DNA of 61,043 nt from a bacterium. Lineage in GTDB: Bacteria; Krumholzibacteriota; Krumholzibacteriia; LZORAL124-64-63. A model generated the notes under the pieces. That model was not told where the DNA came from. It made no database searches and saw only the letters and a program-made list of their open reading frames with translations. Below, one piece after another: positions 27,030 to 37,710 of this stretch. The stretch lies in the NCBI GenBank assembly GCA_024223715.1, contig JAAEOA010000175.1:1-61043 (forward strand), in the 5' to 3' direction. How positions within the stretch are numbered: position 1 is the first letter of the stretch; each line of letters starts with the position of its first letter. The position numbers and the translations under genes were made by a program.

Positions 27030-28922
27030 TTACCTGCCCGCCACCAAATCCTCAAGCACGGTGACCAATCCTTCAAGCTCCTGACATTGACCCGTCAGAG
27101 CTTTTCCATTTTCCGCCATTTCATCGCTGCCAGAAACATTTTTCTGGGTAATATCGTTTAAACCATTGACCGCTTTGAGGATTTCATCGAGACCCTTGGA
27201 TTGTTGCCCACTTACGGAATAAACTTCATCCATTTTTTTTGAGGCTTCGTTAACGGCCTTTTCAATTTCCTGAAGAATATTGGCCACTTCTCCGTTTTCC
27301 TTCACACCGGAACCGGCATTTTCCTGAGAATTGGCAATGAGACCGGCGGTGCTGCTGGCTGCTTCAGAACTTCGCCCTGCCAGATTTCTGACTTCTTCAG
27401 CGACGACAGCAAACCCCTTGCCCACATCGCCGGCCCGGGCTGCTTCCACAGCTGCATTTAGAGCCAGCAAGTTGGTTTGGAAGGCAATTTCATCGATGGT
27501 TTTCATAATGTCCGCTGTATGGTCTGATGACGTTTTTATTCGCTCAATACTTTCGCTCAGGCGATTCATGGCGCTTAATCCCGTATCTGCCTGGTTACTG
27601 GCATTGGAGGTCAAATTGTTGGCATCACCGACGACTTTTTCACTTTTATGAACCAGACTCGCCATTTCTGCAAGTGCTGCCGTGGTTTCTTCCAAACTGC
27701 TGGCAGCTGAATAGGAAGATGTGGCCAGGTTTGAGCTGTTGACGGCAACCTGATTTGAAACACCGGTAATTTTGGCCGAGATTCCAGAAAGGTTGGTAAT
27801 GGAAGAATTCAGAATTTTTGCAATTCGTTCCACCTGGAAAAACAGGATGGCAGCCAAAAGGATCATGACGGCAACAAGACCAATTGCGGCTACAGTCATC
27901 ATGGTTTTTAATTTTTTGGAACCAGCAGTTTTGATTTGATTGAGGGCCGTCATTTCTTGGCTGATGTCTTTGGTCATCAGCATCACGCCAATGGTATTTC
28001 CTTCAAAATCAGGAATGGGGAAGCAGACCAGCTGACGATTTTGGGCAGACTGAATATTTTGTCCCTGAATTCCCTTGGCCAGAAAATCAGCATCAACAAG
28101 GTCTCGGGTCAAATCAGGATTAGTGGAAGCACAATGAACAAAATCCTGTCCAACCAGAGGGTATTCCAAGGGGTCATTTAATTTGGTGGCAACCGATAAC
28201 AGGTCGGAATTCATGAAAATGGCAAAATCTTCGTTCTCATTGCTTTTGAGTTTTTCCATCAGAGGGCCAAAAGGCGACATGACTTCCACCGAACCCAGGT
28301 GATTGCCTTTACTATCTGAAATGGGGCAAATTCCCCGAACCACAAAACCACCTCGGCCTACCTCAATACCTTTGATCGGTTCATGGGTCTGGTTCACTGC
28401 GACTACGGATTTGCGGAAGCTGGAGATATCATCGGAGATATCGACTTTTTTGCCGTCGCGTTTGGTCTGCCATCCATCGCGCCACAAACGAACCAATGAA
28501 TGTGCACTGGGCAGGTGAAAGTGAATTTGGAAATTCTCGGCACCCGTTTGGGTGAGATAGCCATCGACATACGGAGCCATGGTGGCACGCAGCATGACCC
28601 GGGCAATTTTGGATTTGGAATCTTTCTCGTCGGTCATGTCGCCTTTGTGGGCATGCTTGTAGGCCATGTGAACTGCTGGCAGGCGTGTAAATACAGCCGA
28701 CTGCTCAAGGGCCTGATTTTCAGTGGCGGCCAGGGAGGTGTGGAAATCATGAATTTTGGCGTCTACCGATTCGGCCAGTTCCTGGTGAATAGAGTCCTGT
28801 TTGGCGGTGACCTGCTCTTCCAGTAAATTCTGGAAAGTCCAAAAGGCCAGAGCAAAAGTAATGATGCCGACGACGGTTATGGAGCCGAGGACAGGCAAAA
28901 GGATTTTATTTCGTAAATTCAC
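27030..28922 (-). CDS. Methyl-accepting chemotaxis protein with periplasmic sensor domain
   Basis: Predicted 630 residues, GTG start behind AAGGAG. TM1 ([20 protein letters not shown]), a periplasmic region of about 300 residues with a Cache-like section ([20 protein letters not shown]), TM2 ([20 protein letters not shown]), then the cytoplasmic signalling hairpin. Its tip is [20 protein letters not shown] followed by [20 protein letters not shown], the CheA/CheW contact. No obvious HAMP domain separates TM2 from the hairpin, which is unusual. The ligand is unknown and no che genes are in the window. The end [12 protein letters not shown] has no CheR-tethering pentapeptide. Confidence 0.9.
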   Translation of the reverse strand: MNLRNKILLPVLGSITVVGIITFALAFWTFQNLLEEQVTAKQDSIHQELAESVDAKIHDFHTSLAATENQALEQSAVFTRLPAVHMAYKHAHKGDMTDEKDSKSKIARVMLRATMAPYVDGYLTQTGAENFQIHFHLPSAHSLVRLWRDGWQTKRDGKKVDISDDISSFRKSVVAVNQTHEPIKGIEVGRGGFVVRGICPISDSKGNHLGSVEVMSPFGPLMEKLKSNENEDFAIFMNSDLLSVATKLNDPLEYPLVGQDFVHCASTNPDLTRDLVDADFLAKGIQGQNIQSAQNRQLVCFPIPDFEGNTIGVMLMTKDISQEMTALNQIKTAGSKKLKTMMTVAAIGLVAVMILLAAILFFQVERIAKILNSSITNLSGISAKITGVSNQVAVNSSNLATSSYSAASSLEETTAALAEMASLVHKSEKVVGDANNLTSNASNQADTGLSAMNRLSESIERIKTSSDHTADIMKTIDEIAFQTNLLALNAAVEAARAGDVGKGFAVVAEEVRNLAGRSSEAASSTAGLIANSQENAGSGVKENGEVANILQEIEKAVNEASKKMDEVYSVSGQQSKGLDEILKAVNGLNDITQKNVSGSDEMAENGKALTGQCQELEGLVTVLEDLVAGR

Positions 28923-29175
28923 GGGAACTCCTTGGAAAGGCCAATGACCTACTGCTCGGGAATTTTTGAGACCAGATATGTTTTGTATCGGCGAAAACTG
29001 AGAATTCTTGAGTAAACAAATGATAACCAGGGAGAATTATTTCAGGTGAAGACTGCAGTGGAGTATTAGATGGCGAAAGAACTGAAAAAAATGGATAAAT
29101 AGAACAGAGTCGGGTAAGGTTAGCCCGGTTCCGAAAGGATTTTTCTATAAAAGTTGAAAAACAGGAGATTCCCAC

Positions 29176-31422
29176 GTGCCTCTTCCGGATTCAAACATTG
29201 CCCAGTCGGAAAAAGATCTTCCAAATGAAAAGTCCTCTCAGAAATTTGGGACCTTCCTTGGGGTGTATACTCCCAGCGCGTTGACGATTCTGGGTCTGAT
29301 TATGTATCTCCGGTTCGGGTGGGTTCTGGGCAATCTGGGGTTACCGCTGACTATTCTGGCTGTTTTTCTGGCCAGCTCCCTGACTTTTGTTACAGGCTTG
29401 AGTGCCTCTGCTCTGGCGACCAACATGAAGGTTGGGGTTGGTGGAGAGTATTTCATGGTTTCACGAAGCCTGGGCATTGAGCTGGGTGGGGCCATTGGCA
29501 TTCCTCTTTTCCTTTGCCGAACCCTGAGTATAACTTTTTACAGTTTTGGTTTGTCGGAATCCATTTTGGCTTTGAATCTTGGGCCGGGCGAAGCCCTTTC
29601 GCCGGTAATGGTTCAAATTGTTGCCGCTGCCTTTATTGTTTTTACCACAGCGGTTTCCGGAAGAAGCGCTTCTCTGGCTTTGAAGATGCAAATTCCCATT
29701 ATGATTGCTGTGGGTGTTTCACTTCTGGCATTGGTTTTGGGTGTTTTCAGTGGTGGTTTGCATCAGCCTGAACTGTCGGCTACATATCGCACGGCACCCG
29801 GTGGTTTCTGGTATGTCTTTGCCATTTTCTTTCCTGCAGTAACAGGGTTTACAGCGGGCATTGGTATGAGTGGCGATTTGAAAAACCCACAAAAATCCAT
29901 TCCCCGCGGGACGTTGCTGGCCGTGGTAACCGGTGTTGTGGTCTACACCATTGTGCCCTTTCTTTTATCTTATACCAACCGCATGAGTCCGCAGGAGCTG
30001 GCTGACAGCGGCCTCGAAGCCTGGACTCAGGTTGCTGTTATGGGTGCCTGGCTGGTGTTTCCCGGTTTGTGGGGAGCCATTCTTTCGTCTGCATTTGGCA
30101 GTGCTTTGGGTGGACCGAGGGTTTTGCAGGCTTTGGCCAGCGATGGTCTGGCGCCACGTTTTATGGCAAAACTATCGGCCAACGGTCAGCCGGCAACGGC
30201 TACCTGGATCAGCGGGGCCATTGCCGTTACCGCAGTTCTTCTGGGTGGTTTGAACGAAGTGGCCAGCTTTGTTTCCATTCTATTTCTCACTCTTTACGTC
30301 ACCATTAATTTGAGTGCGGCTTTTGAAAAGCTAGCCGGTGATCCTTCTTATCGTCCCCGCATAAATGTGCATTGGGCCATTTCCCTGTTGGGGTCGGCCG
30401 GGGCCATTGCCATGATGTTTCTCATCAGTCCTGTTTATTGTTTTGCGGCTCTTGTTCTGGAGTTGGTGATCTATTCATTGGTACGTCGTCTGGCCATGAG
30501 AAAACGTTGGGGCGATGTAAGGGCGGGTTTGTGGTTGGCGTTGACCCGGTTTGCTCTCTTGCATTTGAAGAAACACGAACCCGACCCTCGAAACTGGCGA
30601 CCGCATATTCTGGTTTTTGTGGGCGACCTGGTGAAACGGATTTCTTTGGTACGGCTGGCCAATTGGTTTAATGAAGACAGGGGCATTGTTACGGTGACTC
30701 GCCTGGTTGTGGGCGATTTAAAAAATGAAGTAGCCAATGTTCAGAAAATGCATCAGGAAATGGAAAGGGACCTGGAAGATGAAGGCATTACCGCTTTCAG
30801 TGAAGTCAACATTGTGCAGGATTTTGAAAGCGGCGTGGTTGCTGTGGCTCAGTCCAACGGCATTGCAGGGTTGCATTCCAATACGGTTCTTTTTGGGTGG
30901 CCAGGAAAAAGGGAACGACTGGAGAGGTTGCTTCGAACCACCTGCTCTTTGGCGGCACTGGGCAAAAACACCATCATTGCCCGGCCTCGCTGGTCGGGTG
31001 AAGCCAATCGGAATCAACGCATTGATATCTGGTGGCGGGGCAAACAAAATAACGGTGATTTGATGTTGCTGCTGACCCACTTGCTGACCATGAATGCAGA
31101 ATGGAGCGAAGCTGAAGTAGTGATCCGGTCCATTGTTTTGAATGAAAGCAGTAAGATCAAGCGGGAAGAGAGCCTGGTGCAACTCATTGGTGAAACACGC
31201 ATTCAGGCTGGTTACGAAGTTATTCTAAAACCCGAAGACCAAACAGTGGTAGAGGTTATTCATTCAACCAGTCGCCGGGCCGATGTGGTCTTTTTTGGCT
31301 TGATGGACCCTGCAGATGGCCAGGAATCGGAAGTGGCTGAGCGTATGGAAATCATGGCCAAAAACCTGAAAACTACAATATTTGTGAATTGTGCCGTGGA
31401 GTTTGCTGGTCGGTTGGTTTGA
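29176..31422 (+). CDS. SLC12-like amino acid/cation-chloride cotransporter family permease
   Basis: Predicted 748 residues, GTG start with AGGAG 8 bases upstream. The first about 450 residues form an APC-superfamily transporter: FGTFLGVYTPSALTILGLIM then YLRFGWVLGNLGLPLTILAV, which is the CCC/SLC12 first helix signature, and VTGFTAGIGMSGDLKNPQKS for helix 6. The C-terminal about 290 residues are soluble and regulatory in appearance (NWRPHILVFVGD), as in SLC12 proteins. Animal relatives move Na/K/Cl; substrates of bacterial members are mostly unproven. The gene is divergent from the chemoreceptor and ends before a convergent gene. Confidence 0.82.
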   Translation: MPLPDSNIAQSEKDLPNEKSSQKFGTFLGVYTPSALTILGLIMYLRFGWVLGNLGLPLTILAVFLASSLTFVTGLSASALATNMKVGVGGEYFMVSRSLGIELGGAIGIPLFLCRTLSITFYSFGLSESILALNLGPGEALSPVMVQIVAAAFIVFTTAVSGRSASLALKMQIPIMIAVGVSLLALVLGVFSGGLHQPELSATYRTAPGGFWYVFAIFFPAVTGFTAGIGMSGDLKNPQKSIPRGTLLAVVTGVVVYTIVPFLLSYTNRMSPQELADSGLEAWTQVAVMGAWLVFPGLWGAILSSAFGSALGGPRVLQALASDGLAPRFMAKLSANGQPATATWISGAIAVTAVLLGGLNEVASFVSILFLTLYVTINLSAAFEKLAGDPSYRPRINVHWAISLLGSAGAIAMMFLISPVYCFAALVLELVIYSLVRRLAMRKRWGDVRAGLWLALTRFALLHLKKHEPDPRNWRPHILVFVGDLVKRISLVRLANWFNEDRGIVTVTRLVVGDLKNEVANVQKMHQEMERDLEDEGITAFSEVNIVQDFESGVVAVAQSNGIAGLHSNTVLFGWPGKRERLERLLRTTCSLAALGKNTIIARPRWSGEANRNQRIDIWWRGKQNNGDLMLLLTHLLTMNAEWSEAEVVIRSIVLNESSKIKREESLVQLIGETRIQAGYEVILKPEDQTVVEVIHSTSRRADVVFFGLMDPADGQESEVAERMEIMAKNLKTTIFVNCAVEFAGRLV

Positions 31423-31435
31423 TGGATTGAGCTGA

Positions 31436-31945
31436 TTACAGCTCCTGAACCCCCGGTTCCCAAATTCCAATTTTAGGAATCAGAACAGCGGCATCATCAT
31501 GAATTTGGGCCATGGCCAACAGTGAAACAGGAGCTGGGCTGAAAAATAAATGTGCTCCACAGTCTTCACTGCAGTCGCTGGCCCCAAACCCCGGAGCCAC
31601 AACCTGCCCACCAAATTTACGGCCCATAACCTGATTTAAAAAGCATTCCGTCAGGCCACTGTTTTGGGGAATAATTATGGCCCCAACAGGTTCTGAAGTG
31701 AGGGCAGTAGCAAGGTAATCAATATGCCAGCGAAGTTTCTTTTTCAGACTCCAATGGCGCTCCACCCGCTTGGTAAGGCCTTTTTTTGCCCGGCCGGTAT
31801 AAAAATACCAGCCTTCGGGAAATTCGAATAAACCAAGAGCCCCAACCTGAATGTCCTGGGGCTCTTGCAATCGCATCAGAAAAACATATAGTCCACCATC
31901 GAACATAGGTTCACAGGTTTCGACGGTGGGCTTTTTTTCACTCAT
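31436..31945 (-). CDS. DUF123 family protein (GIY-YIG nuclease-related)
   Basis: Predicted 169 residues matching DUF123: GGLYVFLMRLQEPQDIQVGA, FPEGWYFYTGRAKKGLTKRV, KKLRWHIDYL, and FGASDCSEDCGAHLFF near the C-terminus. The paired GLYVF and WYFYTG strands recall GIY-YIG endonucleases, and the His/Cys pattern is family-typical. Biological role is uncharacterised. Its ATG overlaps the stop of the homoaconitase-like gene (ATGA), so they are translationally coupled. Convergent with the SLC12-like gene, 13 bases away. Confidence 0.8.
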   Translation of the reverse strand: MSEKKPTVETCEPMFDGGLYVFLMRLQEPQDIQVGALGLFEFPEGWYFYTGRAKKGLTKRVERHWSLKKKLRWHIDYLATALTSEPVGAIIIPQNSGLTECFLNQVMGRKFGGQVVAPGFGASDCSEDCGAHLFFSPAPVSLLAMAQIHDDAAVLIPKIGIWEPGVQEL

Positions 31946-33894
31946 TTCAGACTGTCTCGCACCTGGTTTTCCACACCACCGGCAATGACAACTTCCTGAA
32001 CCGGTTTGCCCAGAGGACTGAACCGATATTCGGTTCCGCGCCAGGTTGCCACCGAGGCGGCGAAATCGATATTCAATTTGTCGTCGGCAACAATGGTGCG
32101 CTGGCCAGCTTCTGCTTCTGTCTCGAAAGCCTTGAGCATGGCGTCACTCAAAGAAGGACATTCCACACATACAAAACCATTGTTGATGGCGTTGCGCAGG
32201 TAGGTCTGACTGTAGCTTCCTGCTATAACCAACTTGATTCCCGCTGCCTGCAGGGCGGTGGCAGCCTGTTCACGACTGCTACCGGTGCCAAAGTTGTAAC
32301 CACTGACGACAACGTCGCCATCATTGACTTGTTGGGCAAAATCGGGATCGTAGTTTTCCATGACCACTTCGGCCATTTTCTCCCGGGTGATGTCTTCGCG
32401 GTAGGTGTAGTCTTTGCTGTAAATGCCATCGGTGTTCAGGTTGTTGGTGGGCAGAATCAGAGCCCGTCCTTCATGGCCGGTAGGGAAGCCGTTGAGAATA
32501 TCCACGGCAGCAGCAGGTGCATCGGCGGCAGGGATTTCACGGAAACTGCGGGCTGGCAAATCGCCACTCAGTTCCATGTCTGCAGGCCCGGTAACAAACC
32601 CGGCCAAAGCGCTGGCAGTGACAACAGCAGGGCTGGCCAAATAAGCTTCGGCCTCGCGGCTGCCCATGCGTCCACGGAAGTTGCGGTTGGTGGCACTAAT
32701 ACCAACCTGTCCGTCTTCCAGTAAGCCTTTTCCCAAGCCAATGCAGGGGCCGCATCCGGGTGGCAGAGCAATAGCACCTGCATCCAGCAATTTTGCCCAG
32801 GTGCCATTGGCTTCGGCCTGGTCCTGAATGGGCTGGCTGGCGGCGGCAATGTAGAACTCCACACCGTCGGCAACTTTGCCCCCGTCGATGACCGCTGCAG
32901 CGGCTTCAAGATCGCCCAAACGGCTATTGGTGCAGGACACCAGATACGCTTTGTGAATGGCCATTTTTTTCTCACGGAAATCGGCCAGGCTGGTGGCGAT
33001 TTGCACCGAGTGAGGACCGCTTATATGAGGTGTTACTTCAGCAAGGTCGAGGTTGATTTCCGCAGCGAACCAGGCATCAGCATCGCTGGCGGGTGGGTTG
33101 CTGGTCCAATCTGCTATTTTTTTATCGGTGATGCGATCTTCAATGCCTTGATTTTTTAACCAGGTGTGACGCTCTTTCATATGCGCGACACAAACTTCAT
33201 CGACTGGGAACCAACCGGCTAGGGCACCCCATTCGGTGGTCATGTTGGAAACAGTGAGGCGTTCTTCCATGCTCAAACCAGCCACGCCGGTGCCGCCAAA
33301 CTCGATCACGGCATTCAGCACTTCACCTTCGCCGTACATACCGCACAAGGTGATGATTACATCTTTACCGGTCACGCCAGGACGCATTTTTCCGTTGAGA
33401 TTGACTTTGACGGTGCGGGGAATTTGCCACCACACAGTGCCAAGGGCCCACAAGGCGGCTGCATCGGTGCGCACGACGGGAGTTCCAAGGGCACCAATGG
33501 CCCCGTAAGTATTGCTGTGGCTATCGCTGGCTACGCAGAATCCACCGGGCTGTACATAGCCTTCTTCAATCATGATTTGGTGGCCAATGCCCCGGCCGGC
33601 AGGATACGCATCCACACCATTGGCGGCGGCAAATTCAGCAATGTTTTTATACTTGGATTGGTTGTCTTCGCCCAGATCCTGAATGTTGTGGTCCAGGGTG
33701 AATACGGGCTGCTTTGGGCTTTTGATTTTGGGAACACCGAGGCCTTTGAATTTACCCATGACCGCTGAGGTGTTGTCGTGGGTCATGACATGGTCGGGAA
33801 TCAGGGTCACATAATCTCCACAGTGAACTTCCTGGTTCTCATTCAAACCAACGGCGTGCGCCTGGACGATTTTTTCGATGACTGTTTGGGCCAT
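31942..33894 (-). CDS. Aconitase-family hydratase, homoaconitase-like, large and small domains fused
   Basis: Predicted 650 residues. Domains 1-3 carry TLIPDHVMTHDNTSAVM, FTLDHNIQD and the three cluster cysteines: one in YLVSCTNSRLGDLEAA and two in LPPGCGPCIGLGKG. The swivel domain is fused at the C-terminus (VSGYNFGTGSSREQAATALQ, the substrate-specificity loop region). N-terminal text (TVIEKIVQAHAVGL) and fused layout resemble fungal LYS4-type homoaconitase more than LeuC/LeuD or AcnB. Homoaconitase isomerises homocitrate in alpha-aminoadipate lysine synthesis; no other lysine gene is in the window. I start at ATG 33894 behind AAGGGAT. Substrate remains an inference. Confidence 0.78.
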   Translation of the reverse strand: MAQTVIEKIVQAHAVGLNENQEVHCGDYVTLIPDHVMTHDNTSAVMGKFKGLGVPKIKSPKQPVFTLDHNIQDLGEDNQSKYKNIAEFAAANGVDAYPAGRGIGHQIMIEEGYVQPGGFCVASDSHSNTYGAIGALGTPVVRTDAAALWALGTVWWQIPRTVKVNLNGKMRPGVTGKDVIITLCGMYGEGEVLNAVIEFGGTGVAGLSMEERLTVSNMTTEWGALAGWFPVDEVCVAHMKERHTWLKNQGIEDRITDKKIADWTSNPPASDADAWFAAEINLDLAEVTPHISGPHSVQIATSLADFREKKMAIHKAYLVSCTNSRLGDLEAAAAVIDGGKVADGVEFYIAAASQPIQDQAEANGTWAKLLDAGAIALPPGCGPCIGLGKGLLEDGQVGISATNRNFRGRMGSREAEAYLASPAVVTASALAGFVTGPADMELSGDLPARSFREIPAADAPAAAVDILNGFPTGHEGRALILPTNNLNTDGIYSKDYTYREDITREKMAEVVMENYDPDFAQQVNDGDVVVSGYNFGTGSSREQAATALQAAGIKLVIAGSYSQTYLRNAINNGFVCVECPSLSDAMLKAFETEAEAGQRTIVADDKLNIDFAASVATWRGTEYRFSPLGKPVQEVVIAGGVENQVRDSLK

Positions 33895-34051
33895 GATAGT
33901 TATCCCTTGTTTGATTCTATGTTTTGTGACTCCGTGAAAAGTCATATATGACAGGGATGGGGTCCAGAAAAATCGAGATTATTGAAAACAATTATGTTTC
34001 CGGTGGTTTTGATGAAATTCGGTTTTTGGACGAATGCACTCTGGTGGGGTA

Positions 34052-34083
34052 AATGGTATGGAATAAAATTGTTCCACACCATT
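34052..34083 (-). terminator. Weak hairpin downstream of the CBS-domain gene
   Basis: Inverted repeat AATGGT-a-TGGAA with TTCCA-c-ACCATT, an 11-pair stem with one mismatch and an 8-base loop. It lies 10 bases beyond the stop of the minus-strand CBS gene. The T-tract is poor. Confidence 0.4.
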
Positions 34084-34093
34084 GGGAAATAGC

Positions 34094-34552
34094 CTAGGTA
34101 CTTACATTCGGCCCAGGGTAATTATCACTGATATACTCTTCCAGAGTGCTGATCTGAACTTCCTGGTTGCTGCTGATCTGTTTGACTAAATCACCAATAC
34201 TGATCATGCCAACCAAATTACCGTTCTCCAGGACGGGAATGTGTCGAATGCGGGCTTTGGTCATAATGCGCATGGCTGAATCCAGGGTCGCTTCGGGCGT
34301 AACGTAGATGACTTTTTTAGTCATGAGTTCGTGCACCGGAGTGTCCCGGGCACTGTGGCCTTCACCGGCAATAAACCGCAGATAATCGCGCTCTGTAATA
34401 ATACCTTTAATGCAGTTATCTTCCACAGCGAGAACGGCACCGATATTTAAATCCACCATAAAGGCAACAGCCTCCAAGAGGGTATTGGAGGGTTTGATGG
34501 TATGGACGGGGTTGTACCCACGGGCCTTAAGAAGTTCTTGAATTGTTCTCAT
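34094..34552 (-). CDS. Two-CBS-domain protein
   Basis: Predicted 152 residues consisting almost only of a Bateman module. CBS1: IKPSNTLLEAVAFMVDLNIG then GIITERDYLR. CBS2: VIYVTPEATLDSAMRIMTKA, RIRHIPVLENGNLVGMISIG and DLVKQI. Such stand-alone pairs bind adenosine nucleotides and regulate partners; the ITERD and ISIGD motifs are the usual ribose-binding Asp positions. ATG 34552 has GAGGAG 6 bases upstream. No partner enzyme is evident. It is divergent from the hypothetical gene at 34734. Confidence 0.88.
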   Translation of the reverse strand: MRTIQELLKARGYNPVHTIKPSNTLLEAVAFMVDLNIGAVLAVEDNCIKGIITERDYLRFIAGEGHSARDTPVHELMTKKVIYVTPEATLDSAMRIMTKARIRHIPVLENGNLVGMISIGDLVKQISSNQEVQISTLEEYISDNYPGPNVST

Positions 34553-34733
34553 TTTATTCTCCTCGGTGCGAATTCTTGACAATAATCCCGACAATATACT
34601 GTCAAATCAATAAGTCGCCAACATACCTGAATTTATGGACTTTGCGGCTATGTCCAGTTGACCCGGTCAGCCTTGTTGTCTTATCTTTGGCGGGAAGAGC
34701 ATAACTCAGAGAATAAACAGAACCGGGAATTCC

Positions 34734-35198
34734 ATGTACAAAGATTTTGAAGACTTGCGAGACAATTGCCCCGTGGAAATCAAAGCGGATATTGCCGTTG
34801 ATTTTCGTCATAAAGATGGGGAGAAACTGGCGGCATTCTGGCCTTCGACATCTGATGGTGAATTTCGTCTCTACCTTACCCAGAGGGTTTCTGATTTCTG
34901 GGAAAGAAAAGTTCGTGAACGTGGTGGCGATAGTGTACCGGAAGATTGTCTGGCCATGCACATCATGGTCGACAGTTATCAGGATCCAGACATGGGGCAC
35001 AGTCTTTTTCTGGAATTGCACGCATTTTGCGGCACGGAGAAAGTGGGCGAACTTGTGTGGGATGCCTTTGATGACCCGCATCTTGAAGATGAATTCATGA
35101 AAACGCTACCCGGTCAAATTTTGGATTTAGTAGCCAGAATGGCCCCATTGAGGGGGATTCAATGTGATATTGAAATTGCTGAGGTGGCAGAACTGTAA
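34734..35198 (+). CDS. Hypothetical protein
   Basis: Predicted 154 residues, acidic, with no signal peptide or TM segment. Not recognised. Readable landmarks: AFWPSTSDGEFRLYLTQRVS, CLAMHIMVDSYQDPDMGHSL and ELHAFCGTEKVGELVWDAFD. It has coding-like composition, a long open frame and no overlapping alternative. The upstream region gives only a weak ribosome site (CCGGGAAT). Stand-alone gene. Confidence 0.55.
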   Translation: MYKDFEDLRDNCPVEIKADIAVDFRHKDGEKLAAFWPSTSDGEFRLYLTQRVSDFWERKVRERGGDSVPEDCLAMHIMVDSYQDPDMGHSLFLELHAFCGTEKVGELVWDAFDDPHLEDEFMKTLPGQILDLVARMAPLRGIQCDIEIAEVAEL

Positions 35199-35353
35199 AA
35201 TCCAGTCGAAATAATATTCTAATTGTTAATTTCAACCACCAGGGTCTTGTTTACCAGGTTTGTCAGGCTTTTTTGGCAGAATAAGGCAAATGGGACTATT
35301 GCTGGATAATCGTTGTGGTTGACGTTACCCGTAACCGGATTTTTCCCTTGAAA

Positions 35354-37513
35354 CTACGGCGAAATCTGACCCAGCATTTCCTCCCATCTGCTGGTAGGTG
35401 CCTTACAAGTCCCAAACTCACAAACATAAGCTGTTGTTTTTCCTTCAAGAGCCGTCTTTGCCTTCAAAGCCGGAGCAATCTCCGCCAGTTTGCCATCGGC
35501 CCCTTTGCCGGGTACCAAACAACAAAAGGCATTTGCCGGCAATCGAGTGAGAAAAGCCTCGACCATTTCATCTCGCTTTCCGGCAATGACCACACTGAAA
35601 TAGGTATCAATAATTTTCCTGACAGCATCGCAGGTCCAGGCCATTTCAAAACCTGCCCGTCGCAAAAGACTAGCCTGCGATCCCAACTGAACCTTGGCCT
35701 CTTCCAGATAAAAAGCCTCGCCGGTGATGGCCGTTAATCGTAACAAATTTTGAAGCATGACTGCGTTGCCCGATGGTTCAACACTGTCGAAGTTTTCGAC
35801 CCGCCGGCCAAGGGGGGCTTCTGTGTCTGCGGAAGTAAGGAAAAAACCACCACCTTCGCGTCCAAAGTTGGTGCGGACGGTGTCGGTCAGTTCTCTTGCT
35901 TCAGCAAGGTATTTTGATTCTCCGCTAACCTGGTACATTTCCAGAAAGGCATCGGCCAGGAAGGCATAGTCGTCGAGAATTCCTGCGCCGCTGGTTTTTC
36001 CCTCAGATGAGGTGCGAAGCAATTGGCCAGTTTCTGACATATGGCTTGCAAGTAAGAAATCCGCGGTCTTTTCAGCAGCCTCCCAGTATTTTTTATTACC
36101 GGTTGCCGCATAAGCCTGAGCCAAAGACGAAAGCACCAGGCCATTCCAGGAAGTAACAATTTTTTTATCCAGGCCGGGTGGGGTTCGCTTGGAGCGAACC
36201 TTACGAAGAACATCCCTGTGCTTGGCCAAAAGCCCCTGGGCCTCTTCAACGCTAATGTTGAATTGTTTTGCAACCCGATCCAGGTCGGCACGAAAAGTAA
36301 GAACACTTTTTCCCGTGTGCTCAAAATTACCGGATTGAGTGACGCCAAGAACGGTTGCCAAAGCGGGGCCGTCCTCTTTACCAATGGCTTCAGTAATATT
36401 ACTTTCATCCCAAACATAGTAGGTGCCTTCTTCACCGCCACTGTCGGCATCGAAACTGGCGTAGAAGCCACCATCATTATTCATCATTTCCCGCATCAGG
36501 AAATCCAGTACATCGGTCCCGGTAGCTGTGAAGTCCTGGCGCTCAAAAACAATACCGGCTTCCAGAAACAAACCGGAAAGCTGTCCGTTGTCGTACAGCA
36601 TTTTTTCGAAGTGAGGGACTGTCCAATCAGGGTCCACTGTGTAGCGATGAAAACCGCCACCAACATGGTCGTAAATACCACCGCCCTGCATGGCTTCCAA
36701 AGTGGCGACAATCATTTCGCCCAGTTCTTGGTCCTCAGATTTTCGGTATTCGTGAAGTAAAAATCTCCAGCGGGCCGGAGTGGGGAATTTCTGTGATTGG
36801 GCGAAACCGCCATTCTGAGGGTCAAAAGTGTCTTTGGCTCGAGTGATCACAGCTTGCAGGTCGGCCTCGGTAAGGTCAAAGTTCCCTTCACTCTGCAAAT
36901 TTGATGAGGCGGCAATACGCTGCGCCACTTTTATTCCCTGCTGATTCAATTCTTCGCGGCGAGTTGCATAAACATCCACAATCTGGGTGACCAGATTCAT
37001 GAATTGATCGTGTGGAAAGTATGTGCCACCGTGAAATGGTTTTAGATCTGGTGTCAGAAACACGGACATGGGCCAGCCACCTCGTCCGGTCATCATTTGC
37101 ACTGCTTCCATATAAACAGAATCCAGATCCGGGCGTTCTTCCCGGTCGACCTTAATGCAGATGAAATGCTCATTCATAAAAGCTGCAACATCATCTGTTT
37201 CAAAGACTTCGTGCTCCATGACATGGCACCAATGGCAGGAAGAATAGCCGATGGAAAGGAAAATAGGCTTGTCTTCATTTCGGGCCCGATTGATGGCTTC
37301 GTCGCCCCAGGGGTACCAGTCCAGAGGATTGTGGGCATGTTGTTGCAGATAAACCGAGGGCTCATTCAGGAGGTGGTTGCCATGCAGCCTGATGTTTTCC
37401 GGAGTGCGGGGGCCTTCGAACGCGGGGTTTGCCTGGCTGGTTTCTTTCATAATACAACCTGTAAAGAGTAGGTTAAAGACGATGACAAGGCTGGTCAACC
37501 TGAGGAAATTCAT
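35354..37513 (-). CDS. DUF255/YyaL-type thioredoxin-domain lipoprotein
   Basis: About 719 residues. The N-terminal signal carries a lipobox (VFNLLFTGC). The DUF255 thioredoxin-like domain follows: [33 protein letters not shown] (CxxC as CHWC), [14 protein letters not shown] and [16 protein letters not shown]. The rest is an (alpha/alpha)6 barrel of glycoside-hydrolase-like type ([36 protein letters not shown]). This is the SPATA20/YyaL architecture, whose enzymatic role is unproven; most members are cytoplasmic, so the lipoprotein signal is noteworthy. ATG 37513 has AGGACTC upstream. Confidence 0.85.
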   Translation of the reverse strand: MNFLRLTSLVIVFNLLFTGCIMKETSQANPAFEGPRTPENIRLHGNHLLNEPSVYLQQHAHNPLDWYPWGDEAINRARNEDKPIFLSIGYSSCHWCHVMEHEVFETDDVAAFMNEHFICIKVDREERPDLDSVYMEAVQMMTGRGGWPMSVFLTPDLKPFHGGTYFPHDQFMNLVTQIVDVYATRREELNQQGIKVAQRIAASSNLQSEGNFDLTEADLQAVITRAKDTFDPQNGGFAQSQKFPTPARWRFLLHEYRKSEDQELGEMIVATLEAMQGGGIYDHVGGGFHRYTVDPDWTVPHFEKMLYDNGQLSGLFLEAGIVFERQDFTATGTDVLDFLMREMMNNDGGFYASFDADSGGEEGTYYVWDESNITEAIGKEDGPALATVLGVTQSGNFEHTGKSVLTFRADLDRVAKQFNISVEEAQGLLAKHRDVLRKVRSKRTPPGLDKKIVTSWNGLVLSSLAQAYAATGNKKYWEAAEKTADFLLASHMSETGQLLRTSSEGKTSGAGILDDYAFLADAFLEMYQVSGESKYLAEARELTDTVRTNFGREGGGFFLTSADTEAPLGRRVENFDSVEPSGNAVMLQNLLRLTAITGEAFYLEEAKVQLGSQASLLRRAGFEMAWTCDAVRKIIDTYFSVVIAGKRDEMVEAFLTRLPANAFCCLVPGKGADGKLAEIAPALKAKTALEGKTTAYVCEFGTCKAPTSRWEEMLGQISP

Positions 37514-37681
37514 GAGTCCTGCTTCGCTGAAATGGGAAAGACGACTATTTGTGTATTGTAAGTTCAAAAACTCCAGTCGCCACCCAAAAAATCCTACAAA
37601 TAAGATAGGCGAAGGCCAATGTGGGGTTGAGCGTGAATTTCTTGTCGACGAGCTAAAAAGTTAAAAAAAGTCTTCTTTTTC

Positions 37682-37710
37682 TTGTCAGGGTTTTGTCATA
37701 AGATTATCAT
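37682..37710 (+). promoter_or_regulatory. Candidate sigma-70-type promoter of the act operon
   Basis: TTGTCA (37682-37687), a 17-base spacer and TATCAT (37705-37710). It lies in the 348-base gap between the DUF255 gene and actA, leaving a leader of about 145 bases. The rest of the gap shows no gene or strong hairpin. Confidence 0.45.
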
